DNA from: Treponema sp.
Lineage (GTDB): Bacteria > Spirochaetota > Spirochaetia > Treponematales > Breznakiellaceae
Reading direction: 5' to 3'
DNA: 30,510 bases
Assembly: GCA_031284195.1 (NCBI GenBank)
Contig: JAITAI010000127.1
Location: 1-30,510, forward strand
The position numbers and the translations under genes were made by a program. Shown one piece after another: positions 16,712 through 24,051 of this stretch (positions are counted from its first letter, which is position 1; each line of letters opens with the position of its first letter). The notes under the pieces are model-generated. The model did not search any database, was not told the DNA's origin, and worked only from the letters and a program-made list of their open reading frames with translations.

Positions 16712-16975
16712 CTATTCTGAGGTTCCTGCAGGAACGATCCCTGCTAATTTCCTGCCCCGGCGGTTCGAGAAAGACACCGTTCCGTCCACTAGGGCAAAGA
16801 GGGTATAATCCCCACCACACCCCACATGGCTCCCCGGATGTATCTTAGTACCCCGCTGCCGAACAATAATGGTCCCCGCCTTGACTCGGGAACCTCCTGA
16901 TGCCTTAATACCGAGATACTGGGGATTAGAATCCCGTCCGTTTTTAGCGCCGCTGCCGCCCCGCTTTCGAGCCAT
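16712..16975 (-). CDS. rpmA: Ribosomal protein bL27
   Basis: Large-subunit protein whose N-terminal tail reaches the peptidyl transferase centre. The 87-residue product shows GAKNGRDSNPQYLGIKASGG, IIVRQRGTKIHPG and GCGGDYTLFALVDG. GGAGG lies 9 bases before the ATG. The product begins MARKRGG: there is no N-terminal extension of the MLKLNLQFFA type, and an in-frame TAA lies eight codons upstream with no start between, so none is hidden. Its start overlaps the end of prp by 32 bp. Confidence 0.97.
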   Translation of the reverse strand: MARKRGGSGAKNGRDSNPQYLGIKASGGSRVKAGTIIVRQRGTKIHPGSHVGCGGDYTLFALVDGTVSFSNRRGRKLAGIVPAGTSE

Positions 16976-17312
16976 AGTAGCCCCTCCGCTCTGTAGTTAT
17001 AGTTATCGTACAATGATCCGGGTATTCAACAGCAACCGCTTCCAGTCCTTCCTTGAGGAACATTCCCACTGCACAAAGAAAGTCCCTTCCCTGGGGGGTA
17101 TATTCAAGTTCCATCCAGAAAACTCCACGCTCTGCGCCGCCTTGTACCCGTATCCCTTCCTGCACTGAAAGGACCCGCAGGGCAGTCTTCGTAAGCACCG
17201 ACACGGCGGCACAGACTACATCATTACCCTTGGGCCCTGCCTTGGCGTGACCTTGCACGCCGCAAGCTACGAGAAGCCCTGCTTCATCTAAAGCCAGGTC
17301 GATCCCGATCAT
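16944..17312 (-). CDS. Ribosomal-processing cysteine protease Prp-like (YsxB family)
   Basis: In Firmicutes this protease removes the N-terminal extension of bL27. The 122-residue product has the catalytic signature: His22 and Cys34 in GHAKAGPKGNDVVCAAVS, with the Gly-Asn-Asp before the Cys. It lies between rplU (5 bp away) and rpmA (32-bp overlap), the usual place for prp. The C-terminus after about residue 105 (TTERRGYYGSKAGRQRR) is basic and unlike the usual short Prp; this part lies within the overlap with rpmA. Because bL27 here has no extension, the substrate is in doubt. Confidence 0.9.
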   Translation of the reverse strand: MIGIDLALDEAGLLVACGVQGHAKAGPKGNDVVCAAVSVLTKTALRVLSVQEGIRVQGGAERGVFWMELEYTPQGRDFLCAVGMFLKEGLEAVAVEYPDHCTITITTERRGYYGSKAGRQRR

Positions 17313-17317
17313 GCAGG

Positions 17318-17632
17318 TTATGATGCTCCCAAGATATCTCCGATTTTAAGTACCGAATACTGTTGCCGATGCCCCTGCTTACGACGGTAATCCTTTTTGG
17401 ATTTATACTTAAAAACGATAATTTTCCGGTCTTTTTTATGGGCTTCAACCACAGCGGATACCCTGGCGCCCTGCACATAGGGGGTTCCCACCTGGAGCAT
17501 CTCTCCTGCAATGAGGAGCACTGAGTCAATATCCAGCGTGGTCCCCACCTCTGCATCAATGCGGTCAACCTTCAACAGCGCCCCCTGTTCGGCTTTATAC
17601 TGTTTTCCTTTAAATTCTATCAATGCATACAT
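17318..17632 (-). CDS. rplU: Ribosomal protein bL21
   Basis: Large-subunit protein that contacts 23S rRNA. The 104-residue product starts MYALIEFKGKQYKAEQGALL and contains VGTPYVQGARVSAVVEAH and the basic RNA-binding segment FKYKSKKDYRRKQGHRQQY. AAAGGAT stands before the ATG. A promoter lies at 17664-17693. It is the first gene of the rplU-prp-rpmA operon, which may continue into obgE. Confidence 0.97.
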   Translation of the reverse strand: MYALIEFKGKQYKAEQGALLKVDRIDAEVGTTLDIDSVLLIAGEMLQVGTPYVQGARVSAVVEAHKKDRKIIVFKYKSKKDYRRKQGHRQQYSVLKIGDILGAS

Positions 17633-17663
17633 GAACGATTATCCTTTTTCACAGAATAGTCTA

Positions 17664-17693
17664 GTTATAACCTAGGCCTATTCGGTACGTCAA
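17664..17693 (-). promoter_or_regulatory. Promoter for the rplU operon
   Basis: On the minus strand TTGACG (17688-17693) and TATAAC (17664-17669) are separated by 18 bases, about 30 bases before the rplU ATG. Confidence 0.6.
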
Positions 17694-17749
17694 GAGGTCG
17701 AAGCGGAAGGGCTGGGCCCCTTCACATGACTGCTCTCTTTGCTTCTTAA

Positions 17750-18297
17750 TAACTCATGTTACATAGAGGCCGTTTTCTCCGTATGGAGCGTAACATTGAG
17801 TTAAAAGCCCGGAAACCGGAGTTCGGCCGGTATTTCCGCTTCGCCCTCGCCGAATGTCCCCCAAGTCCCGGTAATTCAGATGGAGAAACTGATGAATTCG
17901 GTATGGAGGGGAATTATTGGAGCTCTGAACAGCATTCATTCCGCTCAAAGAGGAATTATCGGGGCTCGGAGCAGTATTCATTCCGCTCAGAGAGGAATTA
18001 CCGGGGCTCTGAACAGCATTCATTCGGCTTGGAAGGGAATTACCGGAGCTCGGAACCGAACTCATTCGGATCGGAGGGGAACTATCGGGGCTCGGAGCAG
18101 CATTCATTCGGCTTGGAGGGGAATTATCGGAGCTCTGAACCGAGCTCATTCGGATCGGAGGGGAACTATCGGGGCTCTGAATAGAACTCATTCGGTTCAG
18201 AGGGGAATTACCGGAGCTTTTAACTCGGATCTCCGGGTTAAAAGCCGGGAAACCGGAGTTATTAACTCATGCTCCGTATGGTACCTAACATGAGTTA
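17750..18297. mobile_element. 548-bp repeat element with 12-bp perfect terminal inverted repeats
   Basis: TAACTCATGTTA at 17750-17761 is the exact inverted copy of TAACATGAGTTA at 18286-18297. Each end is itself a hairpin: at the left TAACTCATGTTAC pairs with GTAACATTGAGTTA (17790-17803, one bulge), and at the right TTAACTCATG pairs with CATGAGTTAA (18262-18298). Both hairpins contain CTCCGTATGG. Inside each lies a near-identical block, TTAAAAGCCCGGAAACCGG at about 17801 and TTAAAAGCCGGGAAACCGG at about 18238, in direct orientation. The 42-bp tandem array fills the middle. No transposase is encoded. The shape suits a non-autonomous miniature element, but no clear target duplication is seen (TTAA on the left, ATAA on the right). 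Confidence 0.55.
17911..18220. repeat. Tandem array, 42-bp period, about 7.5 copies
   Basis: Units begin GAAT/CTAT/CC at 17911, 17953, 17995, 18037, 18079, 18121, 18163 and 18205, exactly 42 bp apart each time; the last is cut short. The unit reads GAATTATCGGAGCTCTGAAC then AGCATTCATTCGGCTTGGAGGG with scattered substitutions. Two sub-types appear (CAGCATTCATTCGGCTTGG and CCGAACTCATTCGGATCGG); the second can form a CCGAA/TTCGG hairpin. As 42 is a multiple of 3, several frames stay open on both strands, giving 14-residue peptide repeats that I do not accept as genes. 42 bp is also four turns of B-DNA. Confidence 0.92.
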
Positions 18298-18387
18298 ATA
18301 AATCAGGGTAAAATGCTGTAAAAAGGTGATACTAAAAAACACCCTTCACCGATATGGGCATCATCCCTGAATTCTCCATTGAATACC

Positions 18388-18417
18388 TTGTATTTTTATG
18401 CTGGATTTGGCTAAAAT
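18388..18417 (+). promoter_or_regulatory. Candidate promoter for secG
   Basis: TTGTAT (18388-18393) and TAAAAT (18412-18417) are separated by 18 bases, about 70 bases before the secG start. It could also serve ptsN and the ATPase genes behind. Confidence 0.45.
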
Positions 18418-18488
18418 ATGAAGTAGTTTTATTCCCTCTTCCTTACTGAGGGCGGATTCATTAAACTAATATGTATGGAGTTTTATAC

Positions 18489-18911
18489 ATGACAATACTC
18501 GGGGTGGTACTACTGGTTTTCTTTATTGTGGTGGCAATCCTATTAGTCTTTCTTGTCTTGGTACAGAATGAAGAAGGGGATAGTCTGGGGGGTATTTTTG
18601 CCGGAGGAAGTTCCTCGGCATTCGGGTCTCGGTCCGGGAATGTGTTGACCCGGGCTACGTCGATTCTGGGGGCCCTATTTTTAGTGCTTAGTTTTAGTCT
18701 TGCTCTGGTTAACCGGACTCCCAGTGGATCCGGGGTGGAATCTGCGGCTCGGCTCCTCTCAAACGAGGGAGACCGGAATTGGTGGCAGGAGCAGGAGACT
18801 GCACCTCCCACGCCTTCCGAAGAAGCGTTCTCCGTTGAAACCCCTTTGGATGAAGCGCCGCTTACAGAAGAGCCGGGTGTGGTAAATCCAGATACCGGGA
18901 TCGCTGAATAG
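18489..18911 (+). CDS. secG: Preprotein translocase subunit SecG with acidic C-terminal tail
   Basis: Small membrane partner of SecY/SecE in protein export. The ATG at 18489 is chosen over the in-frame ATG at 18471 because GGAG stands 8 bases before it. The 140-residue product has two membrane helices (VVLLVFFIVVAILLVFLVLV and TSILGALFLVLSFSLALV) and the SecG loop between them (QNEEGDSLGGIFAGGSSSAFGSRSGN, seen as QNEEGDSLGG and FGSRSGNVLTR). About 65 residues of Pro/Glu-rich acidic sequence follow (TAPPTPSEEAFSVETPLDE), longer than in E. coli SecG (110 residues in all). ptsN follows after 20 bp. Confidence 0.93.
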   Translation: MTILGVVLLVFFIVVAILLVFLVLVQNEEGDSLGGIFAGGSSSAFGSRSGNVLTRATSILGALFLVLSFSLALVNRTPSGSGVESAARLLSNEGDRNWWQEQETAPPTPSEEAFSVETPLDEAPLTEEPGVVNPDTGIAE

Positions 18912-18931
18912 CAGTATAAAGAGAGGGCGGT

Positions 18932-19405
18932 ATGTTTTTGTACGATTTATTTCCTCCTCAACTCATTAAAGTTGGTCTAGAGTCGGAAGACAAAGAGGAG
19001 GTTTTCGAGGAGTTAGTGGATTATTTTTGCCAAGTGCAAAGATCCAATGCTCGGGAGGAAATTCTCGAAGCGCTAAAGGATCGGGAATTGAAGATGTCCA
19101 CGGGGATACGGAAAGGTATTGCCGTTCCCCATGGTCAAACCGATGTGGTGGAGCGTATTTATGGGGTCCTAGGTATTTCAAAGCGGGGAATAGAGTACGA
19201 TGCCCTCGACGGAGAGCCGGTATATCTGGTGTTTATGATCCTGGCCCCCCATAAAGATTCGGAAGGACATCTGCGGCTCTTAAAACGCCTGACCCAATTA
19301 TTGGATAATGGGGAGTTTTTCAGGGACCTGGTGGTACAGAAGGATGCGCAAGGTGCTTCGGGGCTTATTAAAAAATATGAGGATATCCTCATTGCTTTGG
19401 ACTAA
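18932..19405 (+). CDS. ptsN: PTS EIIA component, PtsN (EIIA-Ntr)-like
   Basis: Phosphoryl carrier of the fructose/nitrogen-type EIIA fold. The 157-residue product has the phosphorylation site His67 in GIAVPHGQTDVV, followed by RGIEYDALDGEPVYLVFMILAP and HLRLLKRLTQLL, typical of PTS_EIIA_2 domains. No EIIB or EIIC sugar-transport domain is fused or adjacent, so a regulatory role is more likely than sugar uptake. It stands between secG and the ATPase genes. In the 61 bp after it, TCTCGGT and ACCGGAGA (one bulge) can pair. Confidence 0.9.
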   Translation: MFLYDLFPPQLIKVGLESEDKEEVFEELVDYFCQVQRSNAREEILEALKDRELKMSTGIRKGIAVPHGQTDVVERIYGVLGISKRGIEYDALDGEPVYLVFMILAPHKDSEGHLRLLKRLTQLLDNGEFFRDLVVQKDAQGASGLIKKYEDILIALD

Positions 19406-19466
19406 GGGCTAGTACTTTCTCGGTACTGAAAGACCGGAGAAGGTATTGGGGATAAGGGATGTTTGT

Positions 19467-19778
19467 ATGAATGAACAACCGGTACTGCACCATTTATTGC
19501 AAGTGGAAACCGAAGCTGAGGCCTTGGTGGAGGATGCCGGGGCAGAGTCAGACCGGCGTCTTGCAGAAGGGGAGAAACAAAACCGTAAACGGTACGATGA
19601 ACGGTATGGCCGGGAACTTGCGTTTATTGATGAGGAATATACCAAAAAACGCGCTGCCCTCGAAGCAGCTTATCAACATGAACTGGATGGGTATCGGGAG
19701 AGTCTCAATGCCATGGTGGTCCATGAGGAGCGGTTTTCGGCGCTGGTGGCTACGCTGCTTCCTTCGGGTAATCCGTAA
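19467..19778 (+). CDS. V-type ATPase peripheral-stalk coiled-coil subunit (G/H-like)
   Basis: A 103-residue, highly charged, almost wholly helical protein (ETEAEALVEDAGAESDRRLA, GEKQNRKRYDERYGRELAF, AALEAAYQHELDGY). Position as first gene of the ATPase operon and the Ala/Glu/Arg-rich coiled coil match the small stator subunit called H, G or NtpF in other V/A-ATPases, which pairs with subunit E. Sequence identity alone is weak. The ATG at 19467 is preceded by AAGGGATG; an in-frame start at 19446 is less likely. Confidence 0.7.
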   Translation: MNEQPVLHHLLQVETEAEALVEDAGAESDRRLAEGEKQNRKRYDERYGRELAFIDEEYTKKRAALEAAYQHELDGYRESLNAMVVHEERFSALVATLLPSGNP

Positions 19779-19792
19779 ATGAAGGAAGGGTG

Positions 19793-20818
19793 ATGCTGAG
19801 AGTATGGGAACGGGCTTATGGTTATGCCAAGGCCTGTGGGATCATTGGAAAATCCTTTGTGGGGAGAAGGATCTTCGATCTGAGCGGGGTGAGTCGACTT
19901 TCCGATCTGGATCGTTTGATCTTTCCCCAAACCAAGGGAGATCTCCCTGAACGAGAACTGCTCGTTGACCTAGAAGATCGTATTATTCAGCGTTCAATAG
20001 GGCAGATCATGACCCTGGTGAAGGCTTTTACCAAGCCCCCGAACCTGTTGATTCGGCTCATTCGGAGTTATGAATACGGGGATATGAAAACGGTCCTCAA
20101 TGCCCTCGCCACCGGAGAAGCAAAAAGTCCGGGATTCACCGATATAGGCCGGTTTCGCCGGGTTGCCTTTGAAGCGTATCCTGATGTGAAGGCTATGGTG
20201 AAAGGTACGGAATTTGAGGTGTTTCTTAAGGACCTACTGCTCGTTAACCAAGGAGGGGTTCAGTCTCTGCAGGATACGGTGGCCCTGCAAATCAAGATAG
20301 ATACCCTGTATTACACTGCCCTCTGGAAGGACCTCCGTGGTCTGCAAAAAAAGGAGCGCAGGACCATTGAAAATATCCTCGGTGAAGAAATAACCTTGCA
20401 AAACGTAGTGTGGGCCCTGCGTTTGAGAACCTATTATGACATGTTCCCGGAAGGGATCCAGGAAAAACTCATATCCCTGGAGTCCAAAAAATTCCTTGCC
20501 CCTGCAGAGGCCTCTCTTTCCATGGCCTTGGATACCCGGACTGACTGGCTTGGTTGGAAATATGCGTTCTTGCTCAATCCTGAAAAACCAAATGAGCATT
20601 GGAAAGCCGATCCCCGGTATCTGCAGAATGCCGCATCGGAATATCTGTATCATTTAGTCCGCTTGTCCTTTCGGCACTGGCCTTTTTCTATGGAGTCGAT
20701 TTTTTGTTTTATCAAGTTGAAACAATTTGAAGAGAACCTCTTGATCAGCGTTGCTGAAGGGCTGGGTATGGGTATGTCAATCCAGGATGTGTTTACCCTG
20801 CTGGAGGTAACCCCGTGA
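19793..20818 (+). CDS. V-type ATP synthase subunit C
   Basis: Funnel-shaped subunit that joins the central rotor (D/F) to the K ring. The 341-residue product is mostly helical and has the family layout: MLRVWERAYGYAKACGIIGK at the start, DRIIQRSIGQIMTLVKAF, LIRSYEYGDMKTVLNAL (the conserved R-YE-N-K patch) and the C-terminal FCFIKLKQFEENLLISVAEG. AAGGAAGGG directly precedes GTG-ATG; I take the ATG. The stop overlaps the start of subunit I (GTGA). Confidence 0.9.
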   Translation: MLRVWERAYGYAKACGIIGKSFVGRRIFDLSGVSRLSDLDRLIFPQTKGDLPERELLVDLEDRIIQRSIGQIMTLVKAFTKPPNLLIRLIRSYEYGDMKTVLNALATGEAKSPGFTDIGRFRRVAFEAYPDVKAMVKGTEFEVFLKDLLLVNQGGVQSLQDTVALQIKIDTLYYTALWKDLRGLQKKERRTIENILGEEITLQNVVWALRLRTYYDMFPEGIQEKLISLESKKFLAPAEASLSMALDTRTDWLGWKYAFLLNPEKPNEHWKADPRYLQNAASEYLYHLVRLSFRHWPFSMESIFCFIKLKQFEENLLISVAEGLGMGMSIQDVFTLLEVTP

Positions 20819-22869
20819 TACGTCCCCGCAAAATGAAACAAATCGAATTGACCGTACTTGAGCGGGATATAGACGGGCTGATTACCTTTTTGGGTCGCCA
20901 GGGGGTGATGCAGTTTTCCCAAAGCCATGAGCATAGGGTGCCTCTTGACGAATCCCAGGCGAAACAAAAAGGGGTGGCTCATGCCCGAGATGAGGCCCTC
21001 TATCAGGATATCCAAAAGCAGCTTGAAAAGCTCAAGACGGTTTCCGTCTATCTGGGGATTGATCTGCCCACAGAACCAGAGGAAACGAGCCTCTTTCCTG
21101 GACCTGCTGAGGCAGCCTTGGTGGAAGAGATCCATACCGCCGTAACCTCGGTCACTGCCCAAGAACAAGAGTTGATCCAAGAACGGGAGCACCTTGAAGC
21201 CACGCTGAACGAAGCCCGGGCCTTTAGCAATCTTAACGCCCCCTTTAGCGCCTTGGATCAGCTTTCCTATCTGACCCTGCGGATTGGGCGGCTGGATCCC
21301 AAGGAGCAGGCTGGGTTAAAGGAACGTCTCGCCAACCGGGCAGTGATCGTCCCCCTGGGAGAGGATCGGGTAGTGGCAGCAGCTTCACGGAAGGGTCGAT
21401 TCGCCCTGGATTCAGAACTTAAAAAACATTCCTTTATTCCTGTTACGGTTCCCGAAGGGTACCAGCGGATTCCGCCGGAACTGCTTACCAGCCTTGAGAG
21501 CCGCTTGGAGGAGGTGGTCCAGGAACTGCAAAACCTGGAAGAACGTAAAGGGCATTTCAGGAATGACTATGGGCCAAAGCTCCGAGCTTTAGCTGGCTCC
21601 TATAGTATGGCTGCCATAGCGGCTCAACTCAAAGGTAAACTGGGAGTTTCGAAGAACTTATACGTCTTATCCGGTTGGGTACCGGCAGATACCCTGAAAA
21701 ATCTGGTGGCGGAATTGGAACAACTCACCGACGGCCGCATAGCAGTGCGGGCCTATGACCCTGATGAAATAGCAACCGTTAAGGAAGGAAAAGAAAAGGT
21801 ACCGGTCTTACTGAAACACGGTGCTTTTGTGAAGAGTTTTGAAAGGGTGGTCTTTTCCTACGGAGCTCCCCTCTACGGAACCATTGATCCGACTCCTTTT
21901 GTGGCGGTGTTCTTTACCATCCTATTTGGAATCATGTTCGGGGATGTGGGGCAGGGTTTTGTGCTTTTGTTGTTGGGGATCCTCGCCGGGAAACGGGGTA
22001 TCAAGGCCCTGGCTGGTTTCAGGTCCTATTCCACGCCTCTTATAGCAGTGGGCATAGCTTCTATGGTTATGGGGCTCTTGAGTGGCTCGGTTTTTGCTCA
22101 TGAAGAACTCCTGGTGGTACCTACCCAGAAGATCCTGGGGTTTTTCATGGGCCTTGCCGGGCAAACCGGGGAACCGCCGGAGCGTATTCTTCACCTGATG
22201 CCTGAAGCGGATAATATAGAAAAGCTCTTTTATTTCTTTGGTTTTACCCTTGGGGTGGGTATCCTCCTTACTTCCATCGGTTTATGGGTCAATATCATCA
22301 ATCAAATCATCCTTAAAAAATACGAAAAAGCCTTTTTTTCGAAAACAGGAATAGCCGGAGTGCTGCTATTTTGGTATGCTCTTTTTATCGCGGTCCGCTG
22401 TCTTATGGGAGGGCATTTTGCCTGGTTTGATCTCTTAGGGCTTATGGTACCGGGGTTCTGTATTTTTTTCGGTCCGGTGATCGGGCGCCTTATTGCCAAT
22501 GAACGGCCCCTCCTGGCTGAAGGATTGATGGTTTTCATTATGGAAGGGTTTGTGGAAATCCTGGAGACCCTATCCACGTATATTTCTAACACCGTGAGTT
22601 TTCTCCGGGTGGGGGCCTTTGCCCTTTCCCATGGGGTGCTGTCGTTTATTGTCTTTACCCTTTCTGGTATGGTGTCCCACCTGACCGGAGGCTCCCTCTT
22701 TTCCCTGATCATTATGCTGATAGGGAACACGGTGATAATACTCCTAGAAGGAATGATCGTTGCCATTCAGGTGGTGCGTCTTCAATATTATGAGTTTTTT
22801 AGCAAATTTTTTACTGAAACCGGGACGGAATTTTCTCCCTTCCGATTTCGTAGGGAGGTTAAGTCATGA
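20815..22869 (+). CDS. V-type ATP synthase subunit I (a-subunit homologue)
   Basis: Membrane stator that forms the ion half-channels against the K ring. The 684-residue product begins with a soluble N-terminal half rich in coiled coil (LVEEIHTAVTSVTAQEQELI, LESRLEEVVQELQNLEERKG). From about residue 355 come seven to eight membrane helices, starting PFVAVFFTILFGIMFGDVGQ, a signature of the family, and including SNTVSFLRVGAFALSHGVLS with the essential Arg. It starts at GTG inside the subunit C stop and ends with an ATGA overlap into subunit K, so the three are coupled. Confidence 0.95.
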   Translation: MIRPRKMKQIELTVLERDIDGLITFLGRQGVMQFSQSHEHRVPLDESQAKQKGVAHARDEALYQDIQKQLEKLKTVSVYLGIDLPTEPEETSLFPGPAEAALVEEIHTAVTSVTAQEQELIQEREHLEATLNEARAFSNLNAPFSALDQLSYLTLRIGRLDPKEQAGLKERLANRAVIVPLGEDRVVAAASRKGRFALDSELKKHSFIPVTVPEGYQRIPPELLTSLESRLEEVVQELQNLEERKGHFRNDYGPKLRALAGSYSMAAIAAQLKGKLGVSKNLYVLSGWVPADTLKNLVAELEQLTDGRIAVRAYDPDEIATVKEGKEKVPVLLKHGAFVKSFERVVFSYGAPLYGTIDPTPFVAVFFTILFGIMFGDVGQGFVLLLLGILAGKRGIKALAGFRSYSTPLIAVGIASMVMGLLSGSVFAHEELLVVPTQKILGFFMGLAGQTGEPPERILHLMPEADNIEKLFYFFGFTLGVGILLTSIGLWVNIINQIILKKYEKAFFSKTGIAGVLLFWYALFIAVRCLMGGHFAWFDLLGLMVPGFCIFFGPVIGRLIANERPLLAEGLMVFIMEGFVEILETLSTYISNTVSFLRVGAFALSHGVLSFIVFTLSGMVSHLTGGSLFSLIIMLIGNTVIILLEGMIVAIQVVRLQYYEFFSKFFTETGTEFSPFRFRREVKS

Positions 22870-23201
22870 AACGGGTTATAATCATGCTTGTACTTGCGTC
22901 TTTATCCACTGCACCAGTTCTGATCTTTGCTCAGGAAGCCAAAAGTTCTGGGACTCCGGTGTCCGCTGAAGCTAGTGCTGGCGGCGAGTCTGCAATATGG
23001 AAGTATATTGCCGCGGCTTTGGCAGTGGGTATTTCCTGTATCGCCGGAGGTATTGCGGTGGGTCAGATTGGGGCAGCGGCTATGGGGGCTATGAGTGAAA
23101 ACCCTGAGCTTTCAGGAAAGGCCCTGCCCTATGCAGGTCTCGCAGAAGGGATATGTCTCTGGGGCTTCCTAGTGGCATTGCTCATCTTGGTCCTCAACTA
23201 A
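22866..23201 (+). CDS. V-type ATP synthase subunit K (proteolipid ring)
   Basis: Forms the rotating ion-binding ring. The 111-residue product has an N-terminal signal-like segment (MKRVIIMLVLASLSTAPVLI, with FAQEA at about 21-25), a short Ser/Ala linker, then a single two-helix hairpin: 44-76 with Gln67 (GGIAVGQIGAAAMGA) and 86-110 with the ion-carrying Glu94 (YAGLAEGICLWGF). It is therefore the small 8-kDa type, not the 16-kDa double hairpin of Enterococcus NtpK. A cleaved leader on this subunit is known from Thermus. Gln67 is in the place of the Gln that takes part in sodium binding in Ilyobacter-type rings, but the Ser next to Glu is Gly here. Confidence 0.95.
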   Translation: MKRVIIMLVLASLSTAPVLIFAQEAKSSGTPVSAEASAGGESAIWKYIAAALAVGISCIAGGIAVGQIGAAAMGAMSENPELSGKALPYAGLAEGICLWGFLVALLILVLN

Positions 23202-23203
23202 GG

Positions 23204-23554
23204 GTGGACTTTTTTTTTATCGGCGACCCGGAATTGGTAACCGCTTTCCGTTTCATCGGCATTCACGGAAAAGGAGTGGTCAATGCTGATGGGGCGAGAA
23301 CGGCGTTTTTGGATATTACCCAAAAGAGGGATGAAACTTCCGGCGCCACCTTGACACGGATGAAAAAAATTGAGCATTGCCAGATCCTGATTATCACCGA
23401 AGAGGTGGCGGAGTGGTTGGGGGATATTCTGGTCCAATGGCAATTGTCGGATCAGTATCCTTTGGTGGTAGAGGTTCCCGGTATGATGGGTAAACTTCCC
23501 GGTCGTATGACCTTGGTGGAATCCATTCGAGAGGCTATCGGAATCCATGTATAA
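23204..23554 (+). CDS. V-type ATP synthase subunit F
   Basis: Small central-rotor subunit that binds D. The 116-residue product has the expected pattern: DFFFIGDPELVTAFRFIGI at the start, then a helix-strand layout with CQILIITEEVAEWLG and PLVVEVPGMMG. The likely start is GTG at 23204, two bases after the K stop; no good ribosome site precedes it, only AAGG touching the codon, so translation is probably coupled to K. Codons 3-5 (Phe-Phe-Phe) are a run of nine T. Confidence 0.9.
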   Translation: MDFFFIGDPELVTAFRFIGIHGKGVVNADGARTAFLDITQKRDETSGATLTRMKKIEHCQILIITEEVAEWLGDILVQWQLSDQYPLVVEVPGMMGKLPGRMTLVESIREAIGIHV

Positions 23555-23574
23555 CAAATTAAAGCAGGATAGGT

Positions 23575-24051
23575 ATGGAAGAATTACAATCCACTGAACT
23601 GTTAGACCGGGAAATATTGGAGGATGCCCGGAAAAAGGCATATCGCACACTCAAGGCTGCAGATGAAGCGGTGAAAGCTGGAACTGAAGCATGGGAACAG
23701 AAAACCGCTGCTGCCATTGCCGGTATCAGACAAAAATATGCCCAGGACTTCGAAACGATACAGCGGGAACTCCAGGCCCGGCTTGTCCTGGATAAGCGTC
23801 GGATTCGGGCGGAAAAAATCGAAGGGTTGCTTACATCGGCCATGGATGCTTATTTCCTCAGTCTCCCCCGGGAAAGGCTGCTTTCCCTTTTGGAAGGAGC
23901 GTTGCAAAGGTGTGTAGCGGAAGTGCAGAAAACGGGAGAACCGGTTGCTGGGTTTACGGTGCAATGCCGGGGTCTAACCGATGCTGAGGGAGGGCAGTTG
24001 CTTAAAGCCTGTCTCCCTGCGGAAACCTGGACCCTGACCCCGGTTGATTAG
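23575..24051 (+). CDS. V-type ATP synthase subunit E, cut short by an in-frame TAG
   Basis: Peripheral-stalk subunit that pairs with the small G/H-like protein. The 158-residue product has the long N-terminal helix (ILEDARKKAYRTLKAADEAV, WEQKTAAAIAGIRQKYAQDF) and part of the C-terminal globular domain (YFLSLPRERLLSLLEGALQR). Translation stops at TAG 24049-24051 after LTPVD, in the middle of that domain. The same frame then stays open to 24240 with sensible sequence. With the tail the protein would be about 220 residues, close to the usual length of E (about 185-210). AGGATAGGT precedes the ATG. Whether this short form works is not known. Confidence 0.85.
   Translation: MEELQSTELLDREILEDARKKAYRTLKAADEAVKAGTEAWEQKTAAAIAGIRQKYAQDFETIQRELQARLVLDKRRIRAEKIEGLLTSAMDAYFLSLPRERLLSLLEGALQRCVAEVQKTGEPVAGFTVQCRGLTDAEGGQLLKACLPAETWTLTPVD

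Noticed and set aside
17706..17723. GAAGGG/CCCTTC hairpin as a terminator
   Set aside because: No T run follows on either strand and no gene ends nearby.
17756..18184. Open plus-strand frame of 142 codons across the 42-bp repeats
   Set aside because: Its ATG lies inside the terminal inverted repeat, no ribosome site precedes it, and other frames on both strands (17880-18293 plus, 17754-18191 minus) are open for the same reason: the period is a multiple of 3.
17911..18220. CRISPR array
   Set aside because: The whole 42-bp unit repeats without unique spacers between copies, and no cas gene is near.
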